DNA from: Trichormus variabilis 0441
GTDB taxonomy: Bacteria > Cyanobacteriota > Cyanobacteriia > Cyanobacteriales > Nostocaceae
DNA length: 64,000 bases
Direction of reading: 5' to 3'
Assembly: GCF_009856605.1 (NCBI RefSeq)
Contig: NZ_CP047242.1
Span: forward strand, 6,142,501-6,206,500
Below, piece after piece: positions 27,032-37,254 of the stretch (its first letter is position 1; each line of letters starts with the position of its first letter). The position numbers were made by a program, and so were the translations under genes. The notes under the pieces were generated by a model. That model had not been told where the DNA came from, ran no database searches, and saw only the letters and a program-made list of their open reading frames with translations.

Positions 27032-27430
27032 TTAATGATCCCAGTCAGTATCGGAAATTGTCTGCTGTTCTGATTCAGGACTGGGGTTGGATAAACTCAG
27101 ATGCGTCATGCGTTCTAGATGCTGGCGGCGTTGTTCCATATTTGCTTGCTGAATACCGCTACGAACCATTTCGGGTAAGAATTCGGCTACTTCTTCAGCT
27201 ATATGTTCTCTCACAGTCATAATCCGCAAGGCTAAATCTGGCTGTTCTCGGAAAAGTTCTTTAACATAAGCTTCTCCGTCCTGAACTTTGCCGACAGAAA
27301 AAGTATGCAGCCATAATGCTAACGGTGGATTCGTTTCGCCTAGCTGTGCCAACACAGTCATTAGCGCCTGATAAGTCAGGTAGCTTTGGAGAGTTTTGGC
27401 TGTATCTTTCGCTATTTGCTTGAGATTCAT
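27032..27430 (-). CDS. rbcX: RuBisCO assembly chaperone RbcX
   Basis: The 132-residue helical protein starts [23 protein letters not shown], the conserved RbcX groove that clamps the RbcL C-terminal peptide. [23 protein letters not shown] follows, with a variable tail. It stabilises RbcL dimers during L8 assembly. Its position between rbcL and rbcS is the standard arrangement in heterocystous cyanobacteria. Confidence 0.96.
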   Translation of the reverse strand: MNLKQIAKDTAKTLQSYLTYQALMTVLAQLGETNPPLALWLHTFSVGKVQDGEAYVKELFREQPDLALRIMTVREHIAEEVAEFLPEMVRSGIQQANMEQRRQHLERMTHLSLSNPSPESEQQTISDTDWDH

Positions 27431-27471
27431 GCTTGACCCAGCCCTTTAAAAGGATGAAGTTTAAAGAATGT

Positions 27472-27508
27472 AAGGATGAAAGGTATTTTTCATTTAACCT
27501 TCATCCTT
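27472..27508 (-). promoter_or_regulatory. Hairpin between rbcL and rbcX
   Basis: AAGGATGAAAGG and CCTTCATCCTT pair with one bulge around a short AT-rich loop, just after the rbcL stop. It could protect the 3' end of an rbcL message or attenuate read-through into rbcX-rbcS, giving more large-subunit message; this is inference. Confidence 0.5.
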
Positions 27509-27524
27509 GCACCTTCAGCCTTTA

Positions 27525-28955
27525 TCAGACGGTATCCATTGCCTCAAACTCGAACTTGATTTCTTTCCACAGTTCGCAAGCGACAGCCAATTCAGGAGAC
27601 CACTTAGCAGCTTCACGGATAACGTCGTTACCTTCACGAGCCAAGTTACGACCTTCGTTACGCGCTTGGACGCAAGCTTCCAAAGCTACACGGTTAGCGG
27701 TTGCACCAGGAGCGTTACCCCAGGGGTGTCCGAGTGTACCACCACCAAATTGCAGTACGGAGTCATCACCGAAGATTTCTACCAATGCGGGCATATGCCA
27801 TACGTGGATACCACCGGAAGCAACTGCCATTACACCAGGTAAAGAAGCCCAGTCTTGGGTAAAGTAGATACCGCGAGACTTGTCTTGTTCAACGTAGTTT
27901 TCACGCAATAGGTCAACGAAGCCCATTGTGATACCGCGTTCACCTTCCAATTTACCTACTACGGTACCGGTGTGGATGTGGTCACCACCAGATAGACGTA
28001 GGGCTTTAGCTAATACACGGAAGTGGATACCGTGGTTCTTTTGACGGTCGATTACTGCGTGCATCGCGCGGTGGATGTGCAGTAGAACGCCGTTGTCACG
28101 ACACCAACGAGCCAAGGTGGTGTTAGCGGTGAAACCTGCTGTTAGGTAGTCGTGCATGATGATGGGCTGATTGAGTTCTTTAGCGTACTCAGCCCGCTTC
28201 AACATTTCTTCACAGGTAGGAGCTGTCACGTTGAGGTAGTGACCTTTGATTTCGCCTGTTTCTGCTTGTGCTTTGCTGATAGCATCAGACACAAACAGGA
28301 AGCGATCGCGCCATCTTTGGAATGGTGCAGAGTTGATGTTTTCGTCGTCTTTGGTGAAGTCCAAACCACCGCGCAAACACTCGTATACAGCGCGTCCGTA
28401 GTTCTTAGCAGACAGACCTAATTTTGGTTTGATGGTACAACCCAACAAAGGACGACCATATTTGTTTAATTTGTCACGCTCAACTTGGATACCGTGAGGA
28501 GGGCCTTGGAAAGTTTTGATGTAAGCAACAGGAAAGCGAATGTCTTCCAAACGCAATGCGCGTAATGCTTTAAAACCAAATACGTTACCTACAATTGAGG
28601 TTAAAACGTTGGTGATGGAGCCTTCTTCAAACAGATCCAAAGGATAAGCGATGTAGGCAATGAATTGGTTGTCTTCGCCAGGTACTGGTTCGATATCGTA
28701 GCAACGACCTTTGTAACGATCTAGATCGGTTAACAGGTCTGTCCATACGGTCGTCCAAGTACCAGTAGAAGACTCAGCCGCTACAGCCGCAGCCGCTTCC
28801 TCAAAGGGAACTCCGGGCTGGGGTGTAACACGGAACGCCGCCAGAATATCTGTATCTTTAGGTGTGTAATCAGGTGTGTAATAAGTTAGTCTGTAATCTT
28901 GAACCCCGGCTTTATACCCAGATTTTGTCTGAGTCTTCGTTTGAGCGTAAGACAT
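27525..28955 (-). CDS. rbcL: RuBisCO large subunit
   Basis: The 476-residue form IB large subunit carries the active-site stretch [20 protein letters not shown] (with the carbamylated lysine), [21 protein letters not shown], the [15 protein letters not shown] segment and the loop-6 [11 protein letters not shown]. It catalyses CO2 fixation onto ribulose bisphosphate in the carboxysome. It is the first gene of rbcLXS and has a long leader upstream. Confidence 0.98.
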   Translation of the reverse strand: MSYAQTKTQTKSGYKAGVQDYRLTYYTPDYTPKDTDILAAFRVTPQPGVPFEEAAAAVAAESSTGTWTTVWTDLLTDLDRYKGRCYDIEPVPGEDNQFIAYIAYPLDLFEEGSITNVLTSIVGNVFGFKALRALRLEDIRFPVAYIKTFQGPPHGIQVERDKLNKYGRPLLGCTIKPKLGLSAKNYGRAVYECLRGGLDFTKDDENINSAPFQRWRDRFLFVSDAISKAQAETGEIKGHYLNVTAPTCEEMLKRAEYAKELNQPIIMHDYLTAGFTANTTLARWCRDNGVLLHIHRAMHAVIDRQKNHGIHFRVLAKALRLSGGDHIHTGTVVGKLEGERGITMGFVDLLRENYVEQDKSRGIYFTQDWASLPGVMAVASGGIHVWHMPALVEIFGDDSVLQFGGGTLGHPWGNAPGATANRVALEACVQARNEGRNLAREGNDVIREAAKWSPELAVACELWKEIKFEFEAMDTV

Positions 28956-29788
28956 ATCTATCCTTCCAAGATGTCACTCTTTTTACTTATCAAATCACGT
29001 TTTGGTACAATTTAATCTCACAATTGCTCTACCTCCCCATCAGCTAGGAGAAAAACAGGAACAATCTTTTGGTAGAGGTTAGCGATTTTTCTGCAATTAA
29101 CACTTAGCTTTAGTGGTAATCCTCTTCACCAGTGTCTTACTCATCTAGGAGTGCATAAATTAACGCTTTTATTTTTTCCTCTTGCCATAGTTAAAAAATT
29201 CTTTTTTTATCTGTTCTTCTCACCCACTAAATTGCTTTTATCCCTTCACGACCTTCGCGGTTTACGGAAAGTATGAGATGATTCCCCTATATTTCGGGGT
29301 ATTTAACGAATTGGGTTAGTTTTCACACATTCCCGCTTCTGCGCTCTTGCAGACCTCCTTTATTGACAGGAGACGAGCTAAGAGCCAATTTACTTTAGGG
29401 ATATTTAGTAGAGTAATCAGCGCAAGATGAAAAAATCGCACACCACGTAATTTGTAACTTGTCTCACAATATATCAAGAAATGGCATAAGTTATTCTTTG
29501 AAACTTCTTAACTTACATATTTAAATTTGTTATTACATAAAGTTTTAAACGTTTTGTTAACAATGGGTTACAAAATGTATCAATGACTGTATATGAGTCA
29601 TTGGTCATTAGTCATTAGTATTCTTCTTTGCTTCCCCTGCTTCTTTGCTTCCCCTGCTCCCCTGCTCCCCTGCTTCTTTGCTTCCCCTGCTCCTCTGCTC
29701 CTCTGCCTTTTCCCAATCCCCAGTCCCTATCTGTTTAAAAAATGCTAACTAAGGGAAGACTGAGATTAACCTTTGGTCAGTTTCGCTA
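28956..29788. other. Long rbcL leader and promoter region, with tandem repeats
   Basis: About 830 bp without a gene. The half next to rbcL is likely its untranslated leader, since heterocystous cyanobacteria are reported to start rbcL transcription some 400-500 bp upstream. The part from 29597 to 29730 is made of CTTCCCCTGCT tandem repeats and belongs to the upstream side of the divergent propeller gene. Confidence 0.5.
29453..29468. promoter_or_regulatory. NtcA-like site upstream of rbcL
   Basis: TGT-N10-ACA (TGTAACTTGTCTCACA) lies 498 bp before the rbcL start. NtcA/VF1 was reported to bind TGT-N9/10-ACA sites upstream of rbcL in Anabaena, and this matches the expected distance. The pattern is short, so chance cannot be ruled out. 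Confidence 0.5.
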
Positions 29789-30949
29789 ATGACTGGAGGT
29801 GCTGTCTCTAAAGGAAATGTCATCGTGGGATTATTTCGCAAGCGTATTAGTTTACTGATTACTTCTATATTGTTGGGGTCGATAAGTCTGCCGAGTATGA
29901 ACGTTGTTGGTATTGGTAGTTTGGCGAGGGCAGAAAAAGCTGCGACTAATGCACCATCACCAACAACTCCTGATATTAAACCATCCGAATTAAAGCCGGC
30001 TTATCCTCCATCTGCACCACCCCCACGGGTAGACCCCTTGCCTGATGAACGGGATATACAGGAACGCGCAGTAGAAATTGATTATCGCGTGAGTAACTTA
30101 TTAGGAGATTTCGCTGGTAATCTCTGGGTGGGTTCTTGGCGGGGATTATCGCGGATTGACCCGAAAACAGGTAAGATTTTAGCCCGTGTTAGTTTACCCA
30201 ATGTTGCCATTGGTGCTTTAGCACAAGATAAAGTCGGTCGTTTGTGGGTGGGAACTTATGAAGGACTGATGAGAGTAGAACCCCGCACTAATGAAATTTC
30301 AGCGCAGAATTTGTTTTTGCCTTCCAAGCGGGTGTTATCACTGTTAACTGATAAGCGGGGTTATCTGTGGGTGGGAACTGACAATGGTTTAGCCTTAGTT
30401 AGTCCTGACCAAGGTTTAATTATGACGACCGTCAAAAATTTGCCTGGTGTGAGTGGCAACACCTTAACTTTAGATGCTGATGGTCAACTCTGGGCGGGAA
30501 CTCTAGATGGAGTTGTGAGGATTAATACAGCCAGTGCTTTGATTATGAAGCGAATCAACGATTTACCTGGTACTACAGTGCAAGCCTTAGCTATTAGTCC
30601 AGAAGGTTTAATTTGGGCAGGAATGCCGAATAATTTGCTGGTAATTAACCCGAAAACTGGCATAGTACTGAGGTCTGTGGCTCGCTTGCGGGGTAAAAAC
30701 GTGACAGCCGTGCGCTTTGCTAAAGATGGTAGTGTTTGGGTAGGTACTCACAATGGTTTGCTACGGTTAAATCCCAATACAGGTGCTGTACTAGATGAAG
30801 TTGCCGGACTTCCTTCTAGTCGAGTTTTGTCCCTTGTGCCTGATGTCGCCAACAAATTATGGATTGGTACTAGTGAAGGTCTGGCTTGGTTAATGCCCAA
30901 AATGGACAAAGCAACAGCTCATTTGGCTTTTAGTCGCCTTGTGAAATGA
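29789..30949 (+). CDS. Secreted beta-propeller protein
   Basis: The product has 386 residues. An N-terminal hydrophobic stretch (ISLLITSILLGSISLPSM) suggests export or membrane attachment, followed by a Pro-rich linker (about 55-80). From about residue 100 there are seven or so repeats of roughly 42 residues with the pattern LWVGT-x-GLxRxNPxTG, as in two-component-regulator propeller and ligand-binding propeller proteins. No histidine kinase or other effector domain follows, so the ligand and role are unknown. Confidence 0.8.
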   Translation: MTGGAVSKGNVIVGLFRKRISLLITSILLGSISLPSMNVVGIGSLARAEKAATNAPSPTTPDIKPSELKPAYPPSAPPPRVDPLPDERDIQERAVEIDYRVSNLLGDFAGNLWVGSWRGLSRIDPKTGKILARVSLPNVAIGALAQDKVGRLWVGTYEGLMRVEPRTNEISAQNLFLPSKRVLSLLTDKRGYLWVGTDNGLALVSPDQGLIMTTVKNLPGVSGNTLTLDADGQLWAGTLDGVVRINTASALIMKRINDLPGTTVQALAISPEGLIWAGMPNNLLVINPKTGIVLRSVARLRGKNVTAVRFAKDGSVWVGTHNGLLRLNPNTGAVLDEVAGLPSSRVLSLVPDVANKLWIGTSEGLAWLMPKMDKATAHLAFSRLVK

Positions 30950-31075
30950 GGGATTGGGGAAGGTGGGGTCCCCTCTGGGGATAAGGGGTAATGGGGATTG
31001 AGAACCAGAAATTGGTAATGTTAATGTAGCCTCTAAGCTTTAAATTTAGCTTCTACTCCCCACTCCCTAGAAAAA

Positions 31076-31849
31076 ATGCCAGTCACTACCCAGCAATTAA
31101 TCCAGTGGAAACAACAAGGACGCTCAATTGTGGCGTTGACGGCTTGGGATTATACGATCGCCCAAATTCTCGATGCTGCTGGTGTAGACTTAATTCTCGT
31201 GGGTGACTCGATGGCGGTAATGTTGGGTTATAAAACCACGCTGCCAATTACATTAGAGGAGATGTTACACCACGCTAAAGCAGTTTGTCGTGGTGTGCAG
31301 CGGGCTTTAGTTGTGGTTGATTTACCATTTTTGACTTATCAAGAAAGTATTCCACAGGCAATCAACTCGGCTGGGCGCATATTAAAGGAAACAGGCGCTC
31401 AGGCAGTTAAATTAGAAGGTGGCTATCCGGCAATGGTAGAAACTATTACCCGTTTGGTACAAGCGGGGATACCAGTGATGGGTCATGTAGGTTTGACACC
31501 CCAATCAGTTCATCAATTGGGGTTGCGTCAACAAGGTAAGACCCAGGAAACAGCTCAGAGAATTTTAAACGAAGCGATCGCACTTGAACAAGCGGGTGTA
31601 TTTTCTATAGTGTTAGAGCATATCCCCGCAGATTTGGCAATGCAGATTACACAAAAACTTAGTATTCCCACCATCGGTATCGGTGCGGGTTCCCATTGCG
31701 ACGGTCAAGTTTTAGTGACTTCTGATGTATTGGGTTTATCGGAAAGACAACCACCCTTTGCTAAGGTTTATACGAATTTGCGCGCAACAATTACTAAAGC
31801 TGTACAAGATTACGCTGCGGAAGTACGCGATCGCCAGTTCCCAGAATAG
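31076..31849 (+). CDS. panB: 3-methyl-2-oxobutanoate hydroxymethyltransferase
   Basis: The 257-residue TIM-barrel enzyme has family motifs in order: [33 protein letters not shown] with the metal-binding Asp, [21 protein letters not shown] and the catalytic [10 protein letters not shown] (Glu), then [15 protein letters not shown]. It uses methylene-tetrahydrofolate to make ketopantoate for coenzyme A. It is monocistronic by spacing. Confidence 0.95.
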
Positions 31850-31944
31850 AGAACAGCGATCGCTTCAAGGGTAAGTTCTATAGCTGTCACCAGTAGTATT
31901 AGGACATCAATAGATGATACAACCTAGTAGTTCACCAACCCAAA

Positions 31945-32118
31945 ATTGCTGGGCTAGGGGAAGCAGGGGGAGCAGGGGAAGCAGGGGGAGAAAGAGATTT
32001 TTTTTGCTGCTATTAACCTTGCAAAGTTCTCTTGGCAGACTACTAGACACAAAAAGAATTTTCACCCAGTCCCCAATCCCCAGTCCCCAATCCCCAGTCC
32101 CCAGTCCCCAGTCCCCAG
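31945..32118. repeat. Short tandem repeats around a spacer
   Basis: GGGGAAGCAGGGGGAGCA repeats (31955-31990) and CCCCAGTCCCCAATCC repeats (32068-32118) flank a 70-bp unique spacer. The spacer segment ACTAGACACAAAAAGAATTT is closely echoed at about 47085-47105 inside the nifD element. Confidence 0.65.
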
Positions 32119-32125
32119 CTATATC

Positions 32126-32785
32126 TTACTGGCGTAAATTAGCTGGGACTTGTTCTGGAACAACCCAATAGTAGATAGTTCTGCCATCTACTTGTAATGT
32201 CTTCTCTGGCTTCCATTCACCCATATCAAAAGCGTGGGAGACAATGCGAGTACCGGGTTTAAGTTGTTTAAGAAGGATAGGACGCAATTTGAGATTGATA
32301 TCGGGTAGAAGGTAGAGGGTAACTACAGTAGCGTCACTAAAATCAGTCTTGAATAAGTCTTGCTGAACAAATTTTACGCGATCGCTGACTCCTGCTTTCT
32401 GAGCATTTTCGTTAGCTTCTTGAATCCGTTCGGGATTAATATCTATACCAGTACCCCGTGTGCCAAATTTTTGGGCGGCTGTATTGACAATGCGTCCATC
32501 ACCACTACCTAAGTCGTAAAGTACGTCATTTTTACCTACCTGTGCCACTTGCAACATGGCATCTACCACAACCTGTGGTGTCGGCACATAAGGCACATCC
32601 GCAGGACGTTCTTGCGGTTGGGTTGTTGGAGCTTGTGCTTGAGTTTCTGTTTGACCTGTTAAAGTAGGTGCATTAGTTTCTGTCTGTGCTTCCAAATCGG
32701 TTTGTTGTGGCGTACAGCCAGCTAATCCCAGGCTCACAACACTAACACCTGTAACAACCGATAGTAAAATCTTTTGCAACTTCAT
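32126..32785 (-). CDS. Lipoprotein with class I methyltransferase domain
   Basis: The product has 219 residues. The N-terminus is a lipoprotein signal (SVVSLGLAGC, lipid-modified Cys at about 24), followed by a Thr/Gln/Glu-rich linker to about residue 65. The methyltransferase part has the AdoMet loop VLYDLGSGDGRIV, GIDINPERIQEA and VKFVQQDLF. Extracytoplasmic membrane-anchored methyltransferases of this type are known in cyanobacteria but their substrate is not. It starts 26 bp after the permease gene on the same strand, so the two may be co-transcribed. Confidence 0.85.
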   Translation of the reverse strand: MKLQKILLSVVTGVSVVSLGLAGCTPQQTDLEAQTETNAPTLTGQTETQAQAPTTQPQERPADVPYVPTPQVVVDAMLQVAQVGKNDVLYDLGSGDGRIVNTAAQKFGTRGTGIDINPERIQEANENAQKAGVSDRVKFVQQDLFKTDFSDATVVTLYLLPDINLKLRPILLKQLKPGTRIVSHAFDMGEWKPEKTLQVDGRTIYYWVVPEQVPANLRQ

Positions 32786-32811
32786 AATTTCTCCTAGTTA
32801 ATTGTGAATTT

Positions 32812-34170
32812 CTAAGCCTTACCTTGGCGGTAGCGATTCCAGAACAATATGGGGATACCTGCTATCACCACCAAAACACCGACTACAGCACCCACGTTTG
32901 TATAAACCACACTGGAATATAGTAGGTAGCCACAAACAGCACAAAAGAGTAGTGGGGTAACAGGATAAAAAGGCACACGGAATGGGCGCAGTATATGTGG
33001 TTCCTTCCGGCGCAATATTAGTAGTGATATGCCAGAAAGTAGAAAGAAAAACCAAAACACGGGTGCGGTATAGTCCACCATTGTTTCAAACCCTTTACGG
33101 GTGAATGTACCTAATAGCACTAAGGCGAGAGCGATCGCCCCTTGGACTAATAAGGCAGTCCCAGGAGTACTGGGGAGTTGTCGCCAGCTACCCATGAAGC
33201 CAAACAGAGTGAAATCTTGTCCTAAGGCATAGTTAGTACGTGCGCCAGTAAAAATAGTGGCGTTGATTGCCCCTAGAGTACAAATGGCAATCAAGACGCT
33301 AATAAATAAAGCTCCTGGTGTACCCCAAATAGTACGCATTAAATCTGCCGCGACTGCCGATGAGTCCGCCATGTTAGCTAATCCCAAACCTCGTAGGTAA
33401 GCTAGATTGATTAGCAAGTAAATTGCGGTGATAATGCCAATACTCCACACTAGCGATCGCACTATATTCCGTTGTCTATTTTGTATCTCTGCGGAAATAT
33501 ACGCCGCCTCATTCCAACCACCATAGGAAAGTAGCACAAACACCATTGCTAGTCCCCAACTCCCTGGAGGAGTAGATTCTATCGGAGCTACAGAATTGGC
33601 AGTGGCACCCAATCCGAATACTACCACTAGCAGCAAACCCAGGACTTTGGCTACCGTTAGTAAGTTTTGCGTCCACTTTCCCTGTTGCAAACCCACTATA
33701 TTCAAGATTGTTAACAGCACAATCACCACTGTGGCATACACAGATGATGAAAATGTGCCGAGCCGCAAAATTTCCGAGGCGTAATCGCCAAAGACAAATG
33801 CAAGCAGGGCAATAGAACCAGTTTGAATCACTGTCAGTCTTGCCCAGGCAAATAGAAAGGCAATTTTTTGTCCAAATGCTCGCTTTAAGTAATAGTAGAC
33901 TCCACCAACATTAGGGTAAGTCGTCGCCAACTCTGCGTAACACAATGCACCGACGATAGATACTAGGCCACCAGCTAGCCACAATAACAGTACAGCAATA
34001 TCACTGCCTGCTTGGCTAGCTACCAGCGCAGGGGTTTGAAAAATACCTGCACCAATGACAATCCCGACAATGAGAGCAACCGCGTCTGATAGTGTTAATA
34101 ATGGCTTGGGTGCAGCTGCACCAGTCGTCTGTATTTGCTCTAGCGAACTGTAATCTGTATGTCTACTCAC
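32812..34170 (-). CDS. APC-family amino acid permease
   Basis: The product has 452 residues and about 12 membrane segments. The first helix carries the APC signature VGIVIGAGIFQTPALVA (GAGIF substrate motif), and ALCYAELATTYPNVGGVYYYLKRAFG is the second conserved block. It probably exchanges or imports an amino acid. The start is GTG at 34170 with AGGAAG upstream. The next gene on the same strand is the lipoprotein methyltransferase. Confidence 0.88.
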   Translation of the reverse strand: MSRHTDYSSLEQIQTTGAAAPKPLLTLSDAVALIVGIVIGAGIFQTPALVASQAGSDIAVLLLWLAGGLVSIVGALCYAELATTYPNVGGVYYYLKRAFGQKIAFLFAWARLTVIQTGSIALLAFVFGDYASEILRLGTFSSSVYATVVIVLLTILNIVGLQQGKWTQNLLTVAKVLGLLLVVVFGLGATANSVAPIESTPPGSWGLAMVFVLLSYGGWNEAAYISAEIQNRQRNIVRSLVWSIGIITAIYLLINLAYLRGLGLANMADSSAVAADLMRTIWGTPGALFISVLIAICTLGAINATIFTGARTNYALGQDFTLFGFMGSWRQLPSTPGTALLVQGAIALALVLLGTFTRKGFETMVDYTAPVFWFFFLLSGISLLILRRKEPHILRPFRVPFYPVTPLLFCAVCGYLLYSSVVYTNVGAVVGVLVVIAGIPILFWNRYRQGKA

Positions 34171-34573
34171 ATTGCTTCCTCATAGTTGTTTGCACTGAAT
34201 CAAAAGGAAAGTCAGGAGGCAGATGGGTATTAAACTCTTTAATTGGCCATGAATGATATTGGGTAGTTATTTATATGGGCATAATATGGGCATAAAAAAA
34301 TGACTGCTTTTGAGTCACAGATTCAGATTGTCATCAATAAATGTGAAGAAAAAGTGACAAATATGACGCTAACTCTGATTAATCACATTAAGCGATACCA
34401 AATGCTTGATAATTTTTATGTGTTAGCACTATATAAAAACTCCACAAAGCGATGGATATGCAGTTAGGTTTGAGGACTATAAACTGACTAAATTAATATG
34501 ATTTACTAGTTATTTATTGAAGTAATCTATAGGAATATAATTTGACTATTAAAAATCTCTAAGTATCCGTAGA

Positions 34574-34681
34574 GCGATGCCCACCTACTTGTATTTCCAA
34601 AATCAAATCAAATTCTTATAGTCATATAGGAATCCGAATTGATTTCTCAACAATTCTCAGGATTTGTAGGGTGGGCATTGC
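34574..34681. repeat. 108-bp fold-back repeat
   Basis: GCGATGCCCACCTAC at the left end is nearly complementary to GTAGGGTGGGCATTGC at the right end, and an inner pair (AAATCAAATTC with GAATTGATTT) extends the fold. It resembles a MITE. It differs from the 65-bp family. Confidence 0.6.
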
Positions 34682-35022
34682 CCATCGGCTCATGGTCATG
34701 GTAGTCCTATAGATCATGGGTAAGTACTTATTCTCCATAACCAATGACCAATTACCCATTACCACATCCGCAGAATATATTCCCAGAATTAACAATTTTG
34801 ATGATGAGAGTATTTTAACCTAGAAAAAAAGATAATAAATATTAAATTTATTGAAAACAATCTGCATTAATGATGCCTAAGATAAGAGCTTATATAGCTT
34901 ATCTGTTAAGCCTTACAACCTTAATTGAATATCATTTCAAATAAAACATTAAAAAAATATGAATTACATTTTTACCTGAAAAAAAATGATATGTTGGATA
35001 CAGAATTGAATTTCGCACGTAT

Positions 35023-35056
35023 CTGGAGTAGTACAACGTAATCTACTCCAGTTTTT
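35023..35056 (+). terminator. Orphan rho-independent terminator upstream of nifB
   Basis: A perfect 9-bp stem (CTGGAGTAG with CTACTCCAG) closes an 11-base loop and is followed directly by TTTTT on the plus strand. No plus-strand gene lies within the preceding 850 bp, so it must end a non-coding transcript or attenuate the nifB leader. Confidence 0.7.
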
Positions 35057-35457
35057 CCCTCCCAAATCCCTTGCAAATAATGACTTTCAGCAAGATTTCA
35101 GGAGAGAATGAGTACAAAATTGTATAGTTAACAATTAGCCCAAACAGCCCTTGAATACTTGCTGTAGTTGGGTTACAAATGAGTACAATCAGCTCCTGAA
35201 CCCCTTTCCATAAATACTCGTACCCCAACTAGAAAATACTAGAACCCCTACCTGGAAAAAATTTTAAAAATTCTCAAAACGTCCTTGAAATCATCATTTG
35301 AGATTTTGAGTATAACTGTAATAAATCCAATAAATTCTATTCCAGAGATACAAACTGTAATAGTCGAAGACGACTGCTATAAATCTTATATCGCCAATCA
35401 CTTAACGCTTCTACATAAAACGCAAGCAAAAAGTGAGTGGAGGGATGAGATAGCACC

Positions 35458-35716
35458 ATGCCATCTGGAATAGAAGTCGCGCGCCAGTTGCTACAAGTCG
35501 GGGAACCCGCCCAACGCCCTGGCTTGGCTGTAAACACATTCTACCAAGACACCAAGTTGACACACACCAGCCAAAACCAAGGACTTTATAGCCTGCCCTA
35601 CTCAGCGAAGCCGCTACAGGCAATGTGGCAGACGCGACTTCAATTCTTCGGGCAAACACAATCAGCAACGGCATCTCCCACAGTGGCAGCTAGTCCACCG
35701 ACATTTGCGAAATTCA
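35458..35716. repeat. GC-rich repeat-derived segment in front of nifB
   Basis: Open frames exist on both strands here, but composition (AGTCGCGCGCCAGTTGC, GGGGAACCCGCCCAACGC) matches interspersed Nostoc repeats rather than a gene. A 97-residue plus-strand frame from 35458 overlaps the nifB start and shows no recognisable family. I treat it as a non-coding leader, with the possibility of a small gene left open. Confidence 0.5.
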
Positions 35717-37144
35717 ATGACACCACCAGTTACAGGCTCTTCCGTTACTGAATCGACACCTACCAAAGCAAAATCAGGTGGTTGCGGATGCGACACCAGC
35801 ACCACCGTGGAAATGGACGAAAAGCTCCAAGAACGTATTGCTAAACATCCCTGCTACAGCGAAGAAGCTCACCACCATTACGCGAGAATGCACGTTGCTG
35901 TTGCACCTGCTTGCAACATTCAATGCAACTACTGCAACCGAAAATATGACTGCGCTAACGAAAGCCGTCCTGGCGTAGTTAGTGAATTACTCACACCAGA
36001 AGAAGCAGCACACAAAGTCTTAGTAATTGCAGGCAAAATTCCCCAAATGACAGTTCTGGGAATTGCTGGCCCTGGCGATCCTCTGGCGAACCCAGAAAAG
36101 ACTTTCCGCACCTTTGAATTGATTGCAGACAAAGCCCCAGATATTAAGCTGTGTCTATCAACCAATGGTTTGATGCTGCCGGAATATGTCGATCGCATTA
36201 AACAACTAAATATCGACCACGTTACTATTACCCTAAATACTATTGATCCAGAAATCGGCGCACAGATTTATTCTTGGGTTCACTACAAACGCAGACGTTA
36301 TAGAGGTGCGGAAGGCGCGAGAATTCTCTTGGAAAAACAGATGGAAGGCTTACAAGCTCTCAGAGAAGCTGATATCTTGTGTAAAGTCAATTCTGTGATG
36401 ATTCCCGGCATTAACGACCAACATCTAGTTGAAGTCAACAAGATGATTCGGGAACAAGGTGCATTCTTGCACAACATTATGCCTTTGATTTCTGCACCAG
36501 AACACGGTACACACTTTGGCTTAACTGGTCAACGGGGACCTTCACAAAAAGAACTGAAGTCAGTGCAAGACCAATGTTCTGGCAACATGAAAATGATGCG
36601 CCATTGCCGCCAGTGTCGTGCTGATGCTGTAGGCTTGTTAGGAGAAGACCGCAGCCAGGAATTTACCAAAGATAAATTCCTCGAAATGGCTCCAGAATAT
36701 GACTTTGACAAACGTCAAGAAGTCCACGAAGGTATTGAGAAATTTAGAGTAGAACTAAAAGTAGCCAAAGAAAAAGTACTAGCTGGCAAAGAAAAAACAG
36801 CTAGCAATCCTAAAATCTTAGTTGCAATAGCCACCAAAGGCGGCGGATTAGTTAACCAACACTTCGGCCATGCCAAGGAATTTCAGGTTTACGAAGTAGA
36901 CGGTAGTGAAGTTCGCTTCGTCAGTCACCGCAAGGTTGATCATTATTGTCAAGGTGGATACGGCGAAGAAGCCACATTTGACAATATTGTTAAAACTATC
37001 GCAGATTGTAAAGCAGTTTTGGTTTCCAAGATTGGCGAATCTCCCAAAGAAAAACTGCTCCAAGCCGGTATACAGACTGTTGAAGCTTACGACGTGATTG
37101 AGAAGGTTGCTTTAGAGTTTTACGAGCAATGGAATAAGGGCTAA
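35717..37144 (+). CDS. nifB: FeMo-cofactor biosynthesis radical SAM protein NifB
   Basis: The product has 475 residues from the ATG at 35717; a TTG lies four codons upstream. The radical-SAM cluster motif CNIQCNYC (Cys66, 70, 73) is followed by [15 protein letters not shown] and the substrate-cluster Cys residues ([15 protein letters not shown]). The last ~110 residues form a fused NifX/NafY-type domain ([20 protein letters not shown]). NifB makes the 8Fe-9S-C precursor (NifB-co). It leads nifB-fdxN-nifS-nifU on the plus strand. Confidence 0.96.
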
Positions 37145-37235
37145 TGAGTAATAGGTAATGGGTAATAGGTAATGGAGAGAAAACAATCATCAATTACCAA
37201 TTACCAATTACCAATTACCAATCCCCACTCATCCA
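37145..37235. repeat. Short tandem repeats between nifB and fdxN
   Basis: TAATGGGTAATAGG repeats and then ACCAATTACCAATT repeats fill most of the gap. An AAGGAGAAT ribosome-binding site for fdxN follows at about 37241-37249. Confidence 0.7.
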
Positions 37236-37254
37236 ATCAACAAGGAGAATAATC

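Larger units (their letters stand above)
34171..35457. other. Long gene-free region upstream of nifB
   Basis: About 1.3 kb without a convincing gene on either strand; the short frames present lack ribosome-binding sites and family features. The region holds a 108-bp fold-back repeat (34574-34681), an AT-rich stretch (34790-34990) and a strong terminator (35023-35056). The remaining part next to nifB probably carries its promoter and leader. Confidence 0.55.

Noticed and set aside
35458..35751. 97-residue plus-strand frame upstream of nifB
   Set aside because: It overlaps the nifB start in another frame, has repeat-like GC-rich sequence and no recognisable family. I keep it only as a low-probability small gene.
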